A stretch of 64,000 bases of DNA from Corynebacterium vitaeruminis (GCF_001054325.1 NZ_JVVM01000022.1:124001-188000); one strand, 5' to 3'. Counted from the first letter of the stretch, positions 1 to 9,593 are shown. Notes: generated by a model not told the origin, from the letters alone. Numbers and translations are program-made.

Positions 1-378
1 TACCTGGATCGCCTGCTGCAGCATGGTGGCTTTGGGTACTTGCTGAAAGAACGTGTCTCGGATGTCGAGCACTTTGTCTCAGCACTGGAAGAGGTACGAA
101 GTGGCGGTACCGTGGTTGATCCTGAAGTGGTCGCGACGCTGCTTACTGCAAAGCAGTACGGTATCGCCACGCTGACTCCGCGTGAGCGCGAAGTGCTCAA
201 TCTGATGGCGCAGGGGCTCAGTAATAAGGAAATAGAAAAACGCCTGGTACTAACCGCAGGCGCTGTGAGTAAACATGTGGCAAATGTGTTCTTGAAGCTG
301 GGTTTCCAACCGGAAGATACAAACCGTCGTGTCAAAGCCGTGTTGCGGTGGCTGAGGTACACCGCGCCGTCGACTTAG
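1..378 (+). CDS. Response regulator, LuxR/NarL family (C-terminal part)
   Basis: The reading frame is open from the first base of the window, so the start and most of the receiver domain lie upstream. The visible 125 residues begin with the end of a receiver domain (a GGFGYLLKERV stretch, the usual alpha4-beta5 region with the conserved Lys) and a linker. A LuxR-type helix-turn-helix follows (LTPREREVLNLMAQGLSNKE, then a recognition helix around AVSKHVANVF). It is expected to bind DNA after phosphorylation by a sensor kinase encoded outside the window. The target genes cannot be told. Confidence 0.9.
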   Translation, partial: YLDRLLQHGGFGYLLKERVSDVEHFVSALEEVRSGGTVVDPEVVATLLTAKQYGIATLTPREREVLNLMAQGLSNKEIEKRLVLTAGAVSKHVANVFLKLGFQPEDTNRRVKAVLRWLRYTAPST

Positions 379-420
379 GCTTTGCCGTTGTCTTTGGTTT
401 AAACTGCGCCCTACGCAAAA

Positions 421-461
421 GCCCCGCGCCGACTCCTGCGAAACTGGAGTCGATGCGGGGC
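421..461 (-). terminator. Intrinsic terminator, probably bidirectional
   Basis: GC-rich hairpin with arms GCCCCGC..CGACTCC and GGAGTCG..GCGGGGC. On the minus strand it is followed by CTTTTG, so it best serves the MMPL gene that ends at 482. It may also stop the regulator gene that arrives from the left. Confidence 0.8.
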
Positions 462-481
462 TTATAGCTATCTAATTGGCG

Positions 482-2872
482 TTACTGGGCTTCAGCAGCA
501 ACATCAGTTTTAGCGACTACCTGAGCATCGCCGAACTGCTTATTGAGGTTCTCACCCTCCACATCCACAGCGGGGATTATCTTGTCCAGCCAGCCCGGAA
601 TCTTCCAGGCGCGCTCGCCGAGCAGGAACATCATGGCCGGGATGAAGGTCATGCGGACAATGAAGGCATCGAAAAGCACAGCGGCTGCCAGGGCAAAGCC
701 CATGACCTTAATGAACGGCTCATCCATCAGGATGAAGGCGGCGAACACCGAAATCATAATCAGTGCGGCAGCGGTGACCACGCGGGCACCGTGCTTGAAA
801 CCGTTGGCCGTAGCATTACCGGCAGTCTTGCCATGGGCCCAGCCTTCACGCATACGGGTAACCAGGAACACCTGGTAGTCCATGGCCAGGCCGAAGACGA
901 TACCAATCAACATGATTGGCAGGAAGGAAATCAGCGGCTGCGGGTCATCGATGATGCCCAGGGCGCCTTCCTGCCACAGGGCGACAGTGACACCGAAGGT
1001 TGCGGCCACCGACAGTGCGAAGCCGATAGCTGCCACCAGCGGTACCCAAATGGAACGGAAGACGAGCATCAGCAGTAGAAAGGCCAAGACCAGCACGATG
1101 CCGATGTAGGGCAACACCACGTCGGAAAGCCGCTGCGAGATGTCCTCGTACATGGGCGAGACACCGGTGATGGAGTAGCGGGCGCCTGTGGCCTCGTTGT
1201 ACTTGTCCTCGTTATCGCGAATGGATTGCAGCAGGTCAGCGGCGCGCTCATCGGTCGCGCTGTACGCCGGGGTAATCAGAATCTGGGCGGCATCACCGAG
1301 GTCACGCGGATCCTGCGGATTGCCATTAGTGGCAATGACCTGCGCGTTCACCACGCCCTCAACACTTTGTAGCTCTGCTAGAGCGGCCATCATGGCGTTC
1401 TGCTTTTCCGGTGCGGCGAGCTCCTTGTAGCCCACCAGTGCCAGCATCGGGGAGTTGCGACCGGGGCCGAAAGCGTCTTCGGTCATTTCATATGCCGTGC
1501 GGTTGGGCGTGCCCTTGGCCATCATGCCGTCAGAAGGCATGGCCAAGCGGAGATTTGCAGCGGGGATGGCCAACAGAATTAGGACAACTGCCGTACCAAG
1601 GACGAAGGCCAGCGGACGCTTGCGCACGATGCGGACCCACTTCAGGCCCATGGTCGGGGTGTCGTTCTCCGGGTCCGGAGCCTTCACAAACGGCACGCGA
1701 CCGGCGAAAACCTTGGTGCCGAACAGGCCGAGAATAGCCGGCAACAGCGTGATGGCAACGAGCACCGCCATAGCGACAGTGAACGCCGCGGCCAGCGCCA
1801 TTGCAGTCAGGAACGGGATGTTGATAATTGACAGCGCCGCAAGTGCAATCAGCACGGTGAGGCCTGCGAAAACCACTGCGGAACCAGCCTTGCCGACTGC
1901 CAGGCCAGCCAGATGTGCACGCTCATCGTGCGGGACCTTCTTTAGCTCGGCGGCCAGGTCCTTCGGCTCAAGGTTGGAACCATCGACGTGTGCAACCAGC
2001 TCATTGCGGAAGCGAGCCAGGATAAACAGCGCGTAGTCAATGCCGACAGCCAGGCCAATCATCGATGCTAGCGTCGGCGTCATGGTGGAGATGGTGTCGG
2101 TGAAAGCGGTGGCGGCGAAGATGCCCGCCATGCCAATTCCTAGGCCGATCACGGCCGACAGCAGTGGCAATCCAGCGGCGACGAAGCTGCCGAACGTGAC
2201 AATCAGCACGAAAGCGGCCACGATGATGCCGACAATCTCCGCAGTAGCAGAAATCTCGCTCATCTGGAACGCGTTACCGGACCAGGCGACGTTCAAATCG
2301 CCCTTGTGCTTATCGACGGTTGCGGTGAACGCATCCCGGACATCTTTATCGATATCCATACTGGTAGCAGCATCGAAAGTCACGGAAATGGTGCCGGTGG
2401 TCCTATCAGCACTCAGTGGGGAAACGGCCTGCAGATTCGCGTTAATCTGCTCCTCGGGGAAGCCCTGAGCTTGCATTGCCGGTATGGCCTGCTGCTTCAT
2501 GCCCTCGGCCGCCATCATGGGAGGGACAATTTCTTCGGTCTTCGTCAGACCTTCGGTGCCCCGCATGGCGGCGACCAGCTCGCTGACCTCGCCCGCAATA
2601 GCTGGGTCCTCGAGAGTCTTACCCTCTGGAGCTTGAATGACCACAGTGCCCGTTGGTGCGAGTAGCTGGTCTTCGTCAGTGGCGAAGCGCTGCTGAATCT
2701 CTTTTTGAGTTTCAACGGACTCGAGGCCTGGGAAAGTGAAGTTTTCCGACGTGCCGTTGTACAGCGTTGCGGTCGCGGTACCCATGCCCGCGATAAGCAG
2801 CAGCCACACAATCAGGAAACGCCAGCGGTGAAGATAAGCTGATTTACCGATTTTGTACAAAAAGGAAGCCAT
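482..2872 (-). CDS. MMPL family (RND superfamily) transporter
   Basis: A 796-residue membrane protein with the duplicated RND architecture. There is one N-terminal membrane helix (about residues 15-37), a large extracytoplasmic loop, a first bundle of helices, a second loop and a second bundle. Each bundle carries the intramembrane Asp-Tyr motif of the family (AVGIDYALFILARF and GLAMDYQVFLVTRM), thought to conduct protons. MMPL proteins export lipids, siderophores or drugs; this one resembles the general actinobacterial drug/lipid-exporter branch, and the substrate cannot be read from sequence. The C-terminal tail is short and soluble. No strong ribosome-binding site precedes the ATG. Confidence 0.9.
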   Translation of the reverse strand: MASFLYKIGKSAYLHRWRFLIVWLLLIAGMGTATATLYNGTSENFTFPGLESVETQKEIQQRFATDEDQLLAPTGTVVIQAPEGKTLEDPAIAGEVSELVAAMRGTEGLTKTEEIVPPMMAAEGMKQQAIPAMQAQGFPEEQINANLQAVSPLSADRTTGTISVTFDAATSMDIDKDVRDAFTATVDKHKGDLNVAWSGNAFQMSEISATAEIVGIIVAAFVLIVTFGSFVAAGLPLLSAVIGLGIGMAGIFAATAFTDTISTMTPTLASMIGLAVGIDYALFILARFRNELVAHVDGSNLEPKDLAAELKKVPHDERAHLAGLAVGKAGSAVVFAGLTVLIALAALSIINIPFLTAMALAAAFTVAMAVLVAITLLPAILGLFGTKVFAGRVPFVKAPDPENDTPTMGLKWVRIVRKRPLAFVLGTAVVLILLAIPAANLRLAMPSDGMMAKGTPNRTAYEMTEDAFGPGRNSPMLALVGYKELAAPEKQNAMMAALAELQSVEGVVNAQVIATNGNPQDPRDLGDAAQILITPAYSATDERAADLLQSIRDNEDKYNEATGARYSITGVSPMYEDISQRLSDVVLPYIGIVLVLAFLLLMLVFRSIWVPLVAAIGFALSVAATFGVTVALWQEGALGIIDDPQPLISFLPIMLIGIVFGLAMDYQVFLVTRMREGWAHGKTAGNATANGFKHGARVVTAAALIMISVFAAFILMDEPFIKVMGFALAAAVLFDAFIVRMTFIPAMMFLLGERAWKIPGWLDKIIPAVDVEGENLNKQFGDAQVVAKTDVAAEAQ

Positions 2873-3024
2873 GGCGATAACGTTTTCAAAAATAGGCGAT
2901 CTTTCCTATCAATTATAGCGTTGACCACTAGATATAGGGATTGCTGGTGGGGCTCCGGGGTGTATTTGGGTTATGGGGGGTGCAGGCAGGTATTCAAATA
3001 AGCACAAACAAATACAAACAAAAA

Positions 3025-3051
3025 TGAGGCTCAGCTTGACGCTGAGCCTCA
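3025..3051 (-). terminator. Terminator of the tRNA-Gly gene
   Basis: Perfect 11-bp inverted repeat (TGAGGCTCAGC / GCTGAGCCTCA) with a 5-base loop, followed on the minus strand by TTTTTGTTTG. It lies directly after the 3' end of the tRNA. Confidence 0.9.
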
Positions 3052-3052
3052 G

Positions 3053-3126
3053 TGGAGCCGATGACGGGAATCGAACCCGCGCCGCCTGCTTGGGAAGCAG
3101 GAGTTCTACCATTGAACTACATCGGC
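3053..3126 (-). tRNA. tRNA-Gly (anticodon CCC)
   Basis: On the minus strand the sequence folds as a cloverleaf. The acceptor arm is GCCGATG paired with CATCGGC, the anticodon stem is CCTGC/GCAGG around the loop TTCCCAA (anticodon CCC), and the T arm contains GGTTCGATTCC. The CCA end is encoded (TCCA at 3053-3056). It is 74 nt long including CCA. The gene sits just upstream of dcd, in the opposite orientation. Confidence 0.95.
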
Positions 3127-3390
3127 ACACAGCAGGCGGAATGATTAAAAGCGTGCCACGAGATTGGCACAGTAGGTGTGGCACGCAGGAAATCAGTCGC
3201 CCTCTGTAACTTCAATGTAGCACTCGCGAATCATGTCGAGAAAATTAGTCTTGAGGTTCGGCTTGTTCGCCTTGCTCGGGTTAATCGTGGGACTAGTCGC
3301 CAGGCTCTTGTAGTCTCTCGGGGAACCTGTCGAGGGCATATCCTGCAACCCACACACGCAGTGCATTACAGAGCGGTTAAGCTGGTCTAT

Positions 3391-3972
3391 GTGTTGCTCT
3401 CAGATCGTGATATTCGTGCCGCTATCGATGCCGAAGGCTCCGACCATCTCGGCATTGATCCTTTCGACCCGAAGATGATTCAGCCTTCGTCTATCGACGT
3501 GCGCCTGGATAAGTTCTTCCGAGTCTTCAACAACTCCCAATACACGCACATCGATCCGAAGCTGCCACAGGAAGAGCTGACATCCCCACACGAGGTTCCA
3601 GAAGGGCAGCCCTTCATTCTTCACCCGGGCGAGTTCGTCCTGGCATCGACCTTGGAGTACTTCACCATTCCGCCGAATTTGGCAGGCCGTCTGGAGGGTA
3701 AGTCCTCGCTGGGGCGTCTGGGCTTGGCAACGCACTCGACAGCCGGCTTTATTGACCCAGGATTTTCTGGCCACATCACGCTGGAGCTGTCCAACGTCGC
3801 AAACTTGCCCATTGCACTGTGGCCGAACATGAAGGTCGGCCAGCTGGCGTTGTTCAAGATGTCCTCGCCGGCGGAGGTGCCTTACGGTTCCGGCAAGCTC
3901 GGTTCGAAGTACCAGGGGCAGCGCGGTCCGACGCCGTCGCGTGCGTACCTCAACTTCCGTGATGAGGAATAA
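3391..3972 (+). CDS. dcd: dCTP deaminase
   Basis: Deaminates dCTP to dUTP (in some actinobacterial members directly to dUMP), feeding thymidylate synthesis. The frame is open from 3178, but homologues begin with [10 protein letters not shown], so the GTG at 3391 is chosen; this gives 193 residues, the usual family length. The family signature is clear: [11 protein letters not shown] near the N-terminus, [10 protein letters not shown], the nucleotide-binding [14 protein letters not shown] and the catalytic region [19 protein letters not shown]. The C-terminal segment [17 protein letters not shown] closes over the active site. It is transcribed away from the tRNA gene. Confidence 0.95.
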   Translation: MLLSDRDIRAAIDAEGSDHLGIDPFDPKMIQPSSIDVRLDKFFRVFNNSQYTHIDPKLPQEELTSPHEVPEGQPFILHPGEFVLASTLEYFTIPPNLAGRLEGKSSLGRLGLATHSTAGFIDPGFSGHITLELSNVANLPIALWPNMKVGQLALFKMSSPAEVPYGSGKLGSKYQGQRGPTPSRAYLNFRDEE

Positions 3973-4160
3973 GACTTCGGGACCTCGGGACATAAATGAA
4001 TTGCGAATAGCCCCGAGTGAATTCTCGGTGAAGAAACGGAAACAATTGTTCGATAAAGAGTTTTCGCAGGTGGAAAGCCTAAAGATGAGCCTTTAGTTCA
4101 CACCATTTAAGGGTTAAATCGGCTTGAAGGCCTTTTATCTTTCGATAAATAATAGCCCTC

Positions 4161-5543
4161 ATGCGTATTACGGTTATTGGTACGGGTTACCTTGGTGCCA
4201 CTCACGCCGCAGCAATGGCGGAGTTGGGGCACGAGGTTCTCGGCGTAGATGTTGATCCCGCCAAGATTGAGGCATTGTCCGCAGGTCAAGTTCCTTTCTT
4301 CGAGCCTGGTTTGCCCGAACTGCTGAAGAAGCACGTTGAGTCGGGGCGTCTACGTTTCACCACTGACTACGACGAGGCCGTTGAATTCGCGAACGTCCAC
4401 TTTGTAGGCGTGGGAACTCCGCAGATTAAGGGCTCTTACGCTGCTGACGTTCGCTATGTGGACGCCGCTGTAACCGAATTGGCTAAGCGCGTCGTCGGCA
4501 AGCACTTGGTGTTTGGTAAGTCCACCGTGCCCGTCGGTACCGCGCCGCGCCTGCAGGAACTGGCTGCGGAGATAATCAGCGAGCGCGCCGCATCTGGTGA
4601 TGAGCAGTTGAAGAACACCAGCCTCGAGATCGCCTGGAACCCGGAGTTCCTGCGTGAGGGCTTCGCGGTAAAGGACACCCTGGAGCCGGACCGTGTGGTA
4701 CTGGGTGTGCAGAAGCCGGGCATGATCCTCAATGGTGCAGGTCAGGAAGTTGAATCCATCGGAGAGGACGGCCTGCGCGAGTGCTTCGGCCCCATCATCG
4801 AGCGCGAGACACCGTTCATCGTCGCGGACACGGCCACCGCAGAGCTGGTGAAGGTGTCGGCGAACGCATTCCTCGCCACCAAGATTTCCTTCATCAACGC
4901 GGTCTCCGAAATCTGTGAGGTCACAGGTGCGGATATCACTACGCTTGCCGACGCCATCGGTATGGACGCCCGAATTGGCCGGCGCTTCCTCAATGCGGGA
5001 CTGGGCTTCGGTGGTGGTTGCCTGCCGAAGGATATCCGCGCATTCATGGCCCGCGCCGGTGAGCTGGGCGTTGACCAGGCGTTGACCTTCCTGCGCGAGG
5101 TCGATGCAATTAACATGCGTCGCCGTGAAAAGACCGTTGACCTGGTGCGTGGCAGCTTCGGCGGCTCGCTGCTCGGTCACACTGTGACTGTGTTGGGTGC
5201 GGCCTTTAAGCCAAACTCCGACGATGTGCGTGACTCTCCGGCGCTGTCGATTGCCGGTTCGCTGTCTCTGGCGGGCGCTTCGGTGAGTGTTTATGACCCG
5301 CAGGCCATGGAGAATGCCAAGAAGAATTTCCCAACCTTGGAGTACGCGCCGAGCATCGAAGCGGCCCTGGAAGGCTCGGAGATGGTCGTCGTCGCCACCG
5401 AGTGGCAGCAGTTCCGCGAGATCGACCCGGTAGCTGCGAAGAAGCTGGTCAAGCGCGCAGCGGTTCTCGATGGCCGCAACTGCCTGCCAGCCGACAAGTG
5501 GCGTGCCGCAGGCTGGGATGTCACCTGCCTCGGTCGCGGCTAA
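4161..5543 (+). CDS. ugd: UDP-glucose 6-dehydrogenase
   Basis: Oxidises UDP-glucose to UDP-glucuronate with two NAD+, supplying sugar nucleotides for envelope polysaccharide. The 460-residue protein begins with a Rossmann motif (GTGYLGATHAAAMAELGHEV). The central dimerisation domain includes EIAWNPEFLREGFA. The catalytic cysteine is Cys287 in GFGGGCLPKDI, and a C-terminal UDP-binding Rossmann domain starts near VTVLGAAFKPNSDDVRDSP. Length and all key residues are normal. Its stop codon overlaps that of the convergent YibE/F gene by 3-4 bases. Confidence 0.95.
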   Translation: MRITVIGTGYLGATHAAAMAELGHEVLGVDVDPAKIEALSAGQVPFFEPGLPELLKKHVESGRLRFTTDYDEAVEFANVHFVGVGTPQIKGSYAADVRYVDAAVTELAKRVVGKHLVFGKSTVPVGTAPRLQELAAEIISERAASGDEQLKNTSLEIAWNPEFLREGFAVKDTLEPDRVVLGVQKPGMILNGAGQEVESIGEDGLRECFGPIIERETPFIVADTATAELVKVSANAFLATKISFINAVSEICEVTGADITTLADAIGMDARIGRRFLNAGLGFGGGCLPKDIRAFMARAGELGVDQALTFLREVDAINMRRREKTVDLVRGSFGGSLLGHTVTVLGAAFKPNSDDVRDSPALSIAGSLSLAGASVSVYDPQAMENAKKNFPTLEYAPSIEAALEGSEMVVVATEWQQFREIDPVAAKKLVKRAAVLDGRNCLPADKWRAAGWDVTCLGRG

Positions 5544-7318
5544 ATGCTTGCCTCTCTTGAGCGCTTCGGGAACTTCATGCCCTCCGGCGCCACGGTATAG
5601 GCGGCGATGAGGGTGGTAATCGGCACCGCGAGTACCAAGGCCACCGCACCGATGATGGAACGCAGCAGCTCAGTGGCCACCACGTCGGAGGTCAACGACT
5701 GCATTAGCGGCCGGTCGGAGACGCTTAACAAAATCGACAGCGGCAGTGCGGTGCCGAGGTACGCCAGTACCAGCGTGTAGACCATCGACGCGATGTGGTC
5801 GCGGCCGACGCGCATTGCCGAGCGGAAGACCTCCATAGGCCGCGACCGCGGAGCTGCTTCGTAGAGCTCCTGGACGGTCGAGGCCTGGGCGATGGTGACG
5901 TCGTTAAGCACACCCAACGCGCCAATGATGAAGCCCGCCAGAAGCAAGCCCGTGACGGAGACGTCAGGCAGGTAGAGCTGAATGAGCAGGTTGTCCTCAT
6001 TGCCGAGACCACGCAGCTGCGACGTCGAGATCGCGAGGTTGGCCAAGCCCGCCGCCAGCACCATCGTGGTGAGCGTCCCCGCCAGCGCGGAAGCTGACTT
6101 CCAATTGATGCCATGCACGAGGAAGAGCACCGGGAAGAGAATCGCCGCGCCCGTCGTGATAGCCAAGGCCACCGGGTCGCCGCCGCGTAGCAATGCCGGA
6201 ACGAGGAATCCCATCACTGCGGCCAGTGTGATGCCGAGACCGAGGAGGCTCAAGACACCGCGGGTCATGCCGACTAGGACGATGAGCAGCACCGCCGCGC
6301 CGAGCCACAACCAGATCGTCGTGGTGCGGTCCATGTCTAGGAAAGTGTAAGTGTTGCCGATGTCAGCGGTGTCGGCAACCTGATGAGGTGCGAGGTCGAC
6401 GATGTTGGTGTCGGCAACGGGAGCAGCAGGGGCAGCGGGGGTGTCTGCACCGGGCTCAGGCGCTGGTTCCTGCTCGGGTGCTGGAGCCGGTGGTGCTTCG
6501 GGAGCATGTTCCGGAGCCGGTGCGGGAGTCTCTGGGGCTGGTGCAGGCGCATCCTCTGCGCCCTCAGGGGCAGGCGCGGGAACAATGCCGGGAGGTGGCG
6601 CCATCAACCCAGGATCCGGCACAACACCATTGTCAAAAGCTCCGGTACCAGCCGCGTTCGGACGGTGAATTGCCAGGACGACCTTGTCGCCCTCCTTCAG
6701 CTCAATCTCGCCGGGCAAGCCGGATGCCTCCAGCAGCGTCTTCTTGCCCTCGTCCGGGCCCGAGGTCAGTTCAATGACCGAGAGCTGGCACTTCGGCGCA
6801 GCTGAGTCGTTGAGGGAAGCCGTCAGCCCTGGTCGCGGCTGGTCGTCGAAGACACGACCGTTGTCAGGCGAATTGCACGCACCGACGCTGTGCTTTACGA
6901 CGGATCCTTTGACCGTCTCTGCAGCTGACGTCTGTGACTGTAGGAATCCCGGCCCCGGACTCGGAGCCTCGCCCGATGGCCAGAGCCCAATCACTGCGAG
7001 GAAAGTCGCAATGCCAGCAACTGTAAGAACTGTGGCCAGCAAGCGACGTGCTCTTGTGGGGTTGTGTCGTGGTTTCGTCAGTTTTGATTCGGCTTGTGCA
7101 GGTGCGGTTTGCGGTGCCGGTGCTGGTTTTGAATGTGCGGCAGGTTCCGCATGTCGTGCTGGGGCAGCCGAGGTTTCAGAGTTGGGTTGATTCGCGGCAT
7201 TGACAGCCCGGAACCGGCCGGTAGGGGAGCCGCTGTTCGAGTTCTTCAGTACGTCGAGATGCGCACCTATGTCGGAACCCGCCGAAACGCGAAAAGGTTG
7301 CTGGTTACCAGAGTTCAT
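5540..7318 (-). CDS. YibE/F family membrane protein with Pro/Ala-rich linker
   Basis: About 592 residues from the ATG at 7318; the open frame reaches back to 7429, but the extra 37 residues look non-coding. Order of parts: a cytoplasmic hydrophilic N-terminus, a membrane helix (around LLATVLTVAGIATFLAVIGL), an extracytoplasmic domain with a small beta-rich part, a long Pro/Ala/Glu-rich linker made of PAPAPE-like units, then the YibE/F domain with about seven or eight helices. The linker is unusually long. The family function is unknown; transport or sensing has been proposed. The gene stops head-on against ugd with overlapping stop codons. Confidence 0.8.
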   Translation of the reverse strand: MNSGNQQPFRVSAGSDIGAHLDVLKNSNSGSPTGRFRAVNAANQPNSETSAAPARHAEPAAHSKPAPAPQTAPAQAESKLTKPRHNPTRARRLLATVLTVAGIATFLAVIGLWPSGEAPSPGPGFLQSQTSAAETVKGSVVKHSVGACNSPDNGRVFDDQPRPGLTASLNDSAAPKCQLSVIELTSGPDEGKKTLLEASGLPGEIELKEGDKVVLAIHRPNAAGTGAFDNGVVPDPGLMAPPPGIVPAPAPEGAEDAPAPAPETPAPAPEHAPEAPPAPAPEQEPAPEPGADTPAAPAAPVADTNIVDLAPHQVADTADIGNTYTFLDMDRTTTIWLWLGAAVLLIVLVGMTRGVLSLLGLGITLAAVMGFLVPALLRGGDPVALAITTGAAILFPVLFLVHGINWKSASALAGTLTTMVLAAGLANLAISTSQLRGLGNEDNLLIQLYLPDVSVTGLLLAGFIIGALGVLNDVTIAQASTVQELYEAAPRSRPMEVFRSAMRVGRDHIASMVYTLVLAYLGTALPLSILLSVSDRPLMQSLTSDVVATELLRSIIGAVALVLAVPITTLIAAYTVAPEGMKFPKRSREASI

Positions 7319-7430
7319 TGAATCTTTTGAATGCCTGCCCACTCTTAATAACCTAATCGCTGTGCCAGCACCGGAAGGCGTACCGCCATTCCGGCGCGCC
7401 GAGCCGGGGCTATCAGCGCTATGGCCCACC

Positions 7431-7500
7431 TATCGATGCAATACTCACTCATCGATGCGCTCCAGTGTGGCCATAAGTGAATAGCGCATCGATATGTGAG
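7431..7500. repeat. Imperfect inverted repeat with three ATCGATGC copies
   Basis: Arms at 7444-7460 and 7484-7500 match at 15 of 17 positions (CTCAC..ATCGATGCGC against its complement) around a 23-bp spacer. A third ATCGATGC copy lies at 7432-7439. There is no T run on either side, so it is not a standard terminator. It lies between the end of the aminotransferase gene and the start of the YibE/F gene and could be an operator. Confidence 0.5.
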
Positions 7501-7538
7501 AAGGGCAGAACCAGCAGCGTGCGCAACCTTAAGTCCTG

Positions 7539-8921
7539 CTACTGCTTGTAGCTGGCCAGGAAGTTACCCAGGCGCTCGATGGCTTCCTTCAGGTCGCGTG
7601 CCCAGGGCAGCGTAACAATGCGGAAGTGATCCGGGGTCGGGTAGTTGAAGCCAGAGCCGCCGACCATCAGAATCTTCTCTTCACGCAGGATGTCGAGCAT
7701 CAGCTTTTCGTCGTCGTGGATTTCGTAGACGTTTGGATCCAGCTTCGGGAATGCGTACATCGCGCCCATCGGCTTCACGCAGCTCACCCCCGGAATTGAG
7801 GTCAGCCCCTCGTAGGCGACATTGCGCTGCTCCAGTAGGCGACCGCCCGGCAGGACGAGGTCGTTGATGGACTGGTAGCCGCCAAGCGCGACCTGAATGC
7901 CGTGCTGAGCAGGAACATTCGGGCACAGACGAGTACTGGCCAGCAGGTTGATGCCCTCGATGAAACCCTCTGCGTGGCGCTTCGGGCCAGTCAGCACCAT
8001 CCAGCCCGCGCGGTAACCGGCCACGCGGTAGGTCTTGGACAGACCGTTGAAGGTGATGCAGAGCAGATCCGGAGCCAGCGAAGCAGTGGAAATATGCTGT
8101 GCATCATCGTAGAGGATACGGTCGTAGATTTCGTCGGAAAGCAGCAGCAACGAGTGCTCGCGAGCGATTTCGACGATGGCCTCGAGTGTCTGACGCGAGT
8201 AGACGGCGCCAGTCGGGTTATTTGGGTTGATGATGACAATCGCCTTCGTGCGATCGGTCACCTTCGAACGAATGTCTTCGACGTCCGGCGCCCAGTTATT
8301 CTCCTCATCGCACGTGTAGTGGACGGCCTTGCCGCCGGCGAGGGTGGTGGCCGCAGTCCACAACGGGTAATCCGGAGCGGGAATGAGGACTTCGTCACCT
8401 TCGTTGAGCAGCGCCTGCGTAGTGATGGAAATCAGCTCGGAGACGCCGTTGCCCAGCCAGACGTCGTCGACGTCGAAACGTGGGAACTCAGGATCCATTT
8501 CATAGCGCGTGACGACGGCACGGCGTGCGGAGTAAATGCCCTTGGACTCGGAGTAGCCCTGTGCATGAGGAAGGGCGCGGACCATGTCCTGCACGATGGT
8601 GTCGGGTGCATCAAAACCGAACTTTGCCGGGTTTCCGGTGTTGAGCATCATAATGCGGTGGCCGTCGGCCTCCATCTGCTCTGCGAGAGTAGTCACCGGA
8701 CCGCGGATGTCGTAGAGGACATTCTGCAGCTTGGAGGATTGGTCCAGTGTCTTCAGCGGAGTGCGGCGAGGCGCCCTGATGTTTCCACGACGGGCGGCAA
8801 CGCGGGCGGCACGGGACTGCTCGGCCTGAGCGGCCTGCGCAGCCTGTGCGTCCTGTGTTGGCTCGTTGGTGGTTTCGGTGCCCTGGGAAGTATCTTTACT
8901 GGAACTCACCTGTCTAAGCAT
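7539..8921 (-). CDS. alaT: Alanine (glutamate-pyruvate) aminotransferase, AlaT type
   Basis: A 460-residue class I/II PLP-dependent aminotransferase expected to interconvert pyruvate plus glutamate with alanine plus 2-oxoglutarate in the cytosol. Visible signature pieces are GYSESKGIYSARRAV, PDYPLWTAA, INPNNPTGAVYS, LLLSDEIYDRILYDD and the PLP lysine Lys296 in GLSKTYRVAGYRAGW. The C-terminal arginine motif HFRIVTLPW binds the substrate carboxylate. The first 50 or so residues are an unconserved, Ala/Gln-rich extension; an internal start cannot be excluded. No clear terminator is seen downstream. Confidence 0.85.
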   Translation of the reverse strand: MLRQVSSSKDTSQGTETTNEPTQDAQAAQAAQAEQSRAARVAARRGNIRAPRRTPLKTLDQSSKLQNVLYDIRGPVTTLAEQMEADGHRIMMLNTGNPAKFGFDAPDTIVQDMVRALPHAQGYSESKGIYSARRAVVTRYEMDPEFPRFDVDDVWLGNGVSELISITTQALLNEGDEVLIPAPDYPLWTAATTLAGGKAVHYTCDEENNWAPDVEDIRSKVTDRTKAIVIINPNNPTGAVYSRQTLEAIVEIAREHSLLLLSDEIYDRILYDDAQHISTASLAPDLLCITFNGLSKTYRVAGYRAGWMVLTGPKRHAEGFIEGINLLASTRLCPNVPAQHGIQVALGGYQSINDLVLPGGRLLEQRNVAYEGLTSIPGVSCVKPMGAMYAFPKLDPNVYEIHDDEKLMLDILREEKILMVGGSGFNYPTPDHFRIVTLPWARDLKEAIERLGNFLASYKQ

Positions 8922-8992
8922 GCCACCTTTTTGCGCTCACACCATGCTTTTTCTTTCATTGGGGGCAGATTAACTGCCCATTTAGTGCGAAA

Positions 8993-9022
8993 AAGCGCCC
9001 TGCATGTCCATGCAAGGCGCTT
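8993..9022 (-). terminator. Terminator of the YceI gene
   Basis: Hairpin AAGCGCC..GGCGCTT with a nearly paired inner stem. On the minus strand it is followed by TTTTCGC. It lies about 35 bases beyond the yceI stop codon. Confidence 0.75.
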
Positions 9023-9056
9023 AGTATCAGGTTTTCTTAACCGTTAGCTGCGCTAG

Positions 9057-9593
9057 TTACTGCTTAACTGCGGAGCCGTCGATCTGCAGGGAAATCTCAT
9101 TGCCAAGGAGCAGGCCGCCAGTCTTAATAGGAGCGTTGTAGTCGATACCGAAATCGGTGCGGTCAATCTTGGTAGCTGCCTCGAAACCAACGCGAGTCTG
9201 ACCCCATGGGTCTTCAGCGGAGCCGAAAATGTCGACATCCAGGGTGACCGGCTTGGTAATGCCGTTAATGGTCAGGTCGCCGGTAACGGTGGCCTTTTCT
9301 TCGCTCTGGAGCTCGATAGCGGTGGAGGCAAACTCGAAGGTCGGGTTTTCGTCGGTGCCGAAGAAGTCCTTCGAGCGTAGGTGGTTGTCGCGCTCTTCAT
9401 TGTTGGTGTTGATGGAGTCTGCCTGAATGGTTGCCTTGGCCGTGGAATTCTCCGGCTTGTCGGCATCAAAATTAATAACGGACTCAAACTCAGTGAACTG
9501 ACCGTGGACCTTAGTAATCATTGCGTGGCGAACGGTAAATCCAACAGTGGAGTGCTGTGCATCAAGAACGTAGTTACCAGACTGAAGAGTCAT
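9057..9593 (-). CDS. YceI family lipid-binding-like protein
   Basis: 178 residues covering one YceI domain, a lipocalin-like beta barrel that binds polyisoprenoids or other amphiphiles. The family opening (DAQHSTVGFTVRHAMITKVHG) and the later TVTGDLTINGITKPVTLDV and RTDFGIDYN segments are present. There is no signal peptide, so it acts in the cytosol, unlike the periplasmic E. coli YceI. An AGGAGA ribosome site sits six bases before the ATG. It is divergent from the luciferase-like gene, and its promoter carries two palindromes, so both units are probably under one regulator. Confidence 0.9.
   Translation of the reverse strand: MTLQSGNYVLDAQHSTVGFTVRHAMITKVHGQFTEFESVINFDADKPENSTAKATIQADSINTNNEERDNHLRSKDFFGTDENPTFEFASTAIELQSEEKATVTGDLTINGITKPVTLDVDIFGSAEDPWGQTRVGFEAATKIDRTDFGIDYNAPIKTGGLLLGNEISLQIDGSAVKQ

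Noticed and set aside
3178..3390. Longer N-terminus of dcd
   Set aside because: It would add 71 residues unlike any dCTP deaminase; the GTG at 3391 gives the normal length.
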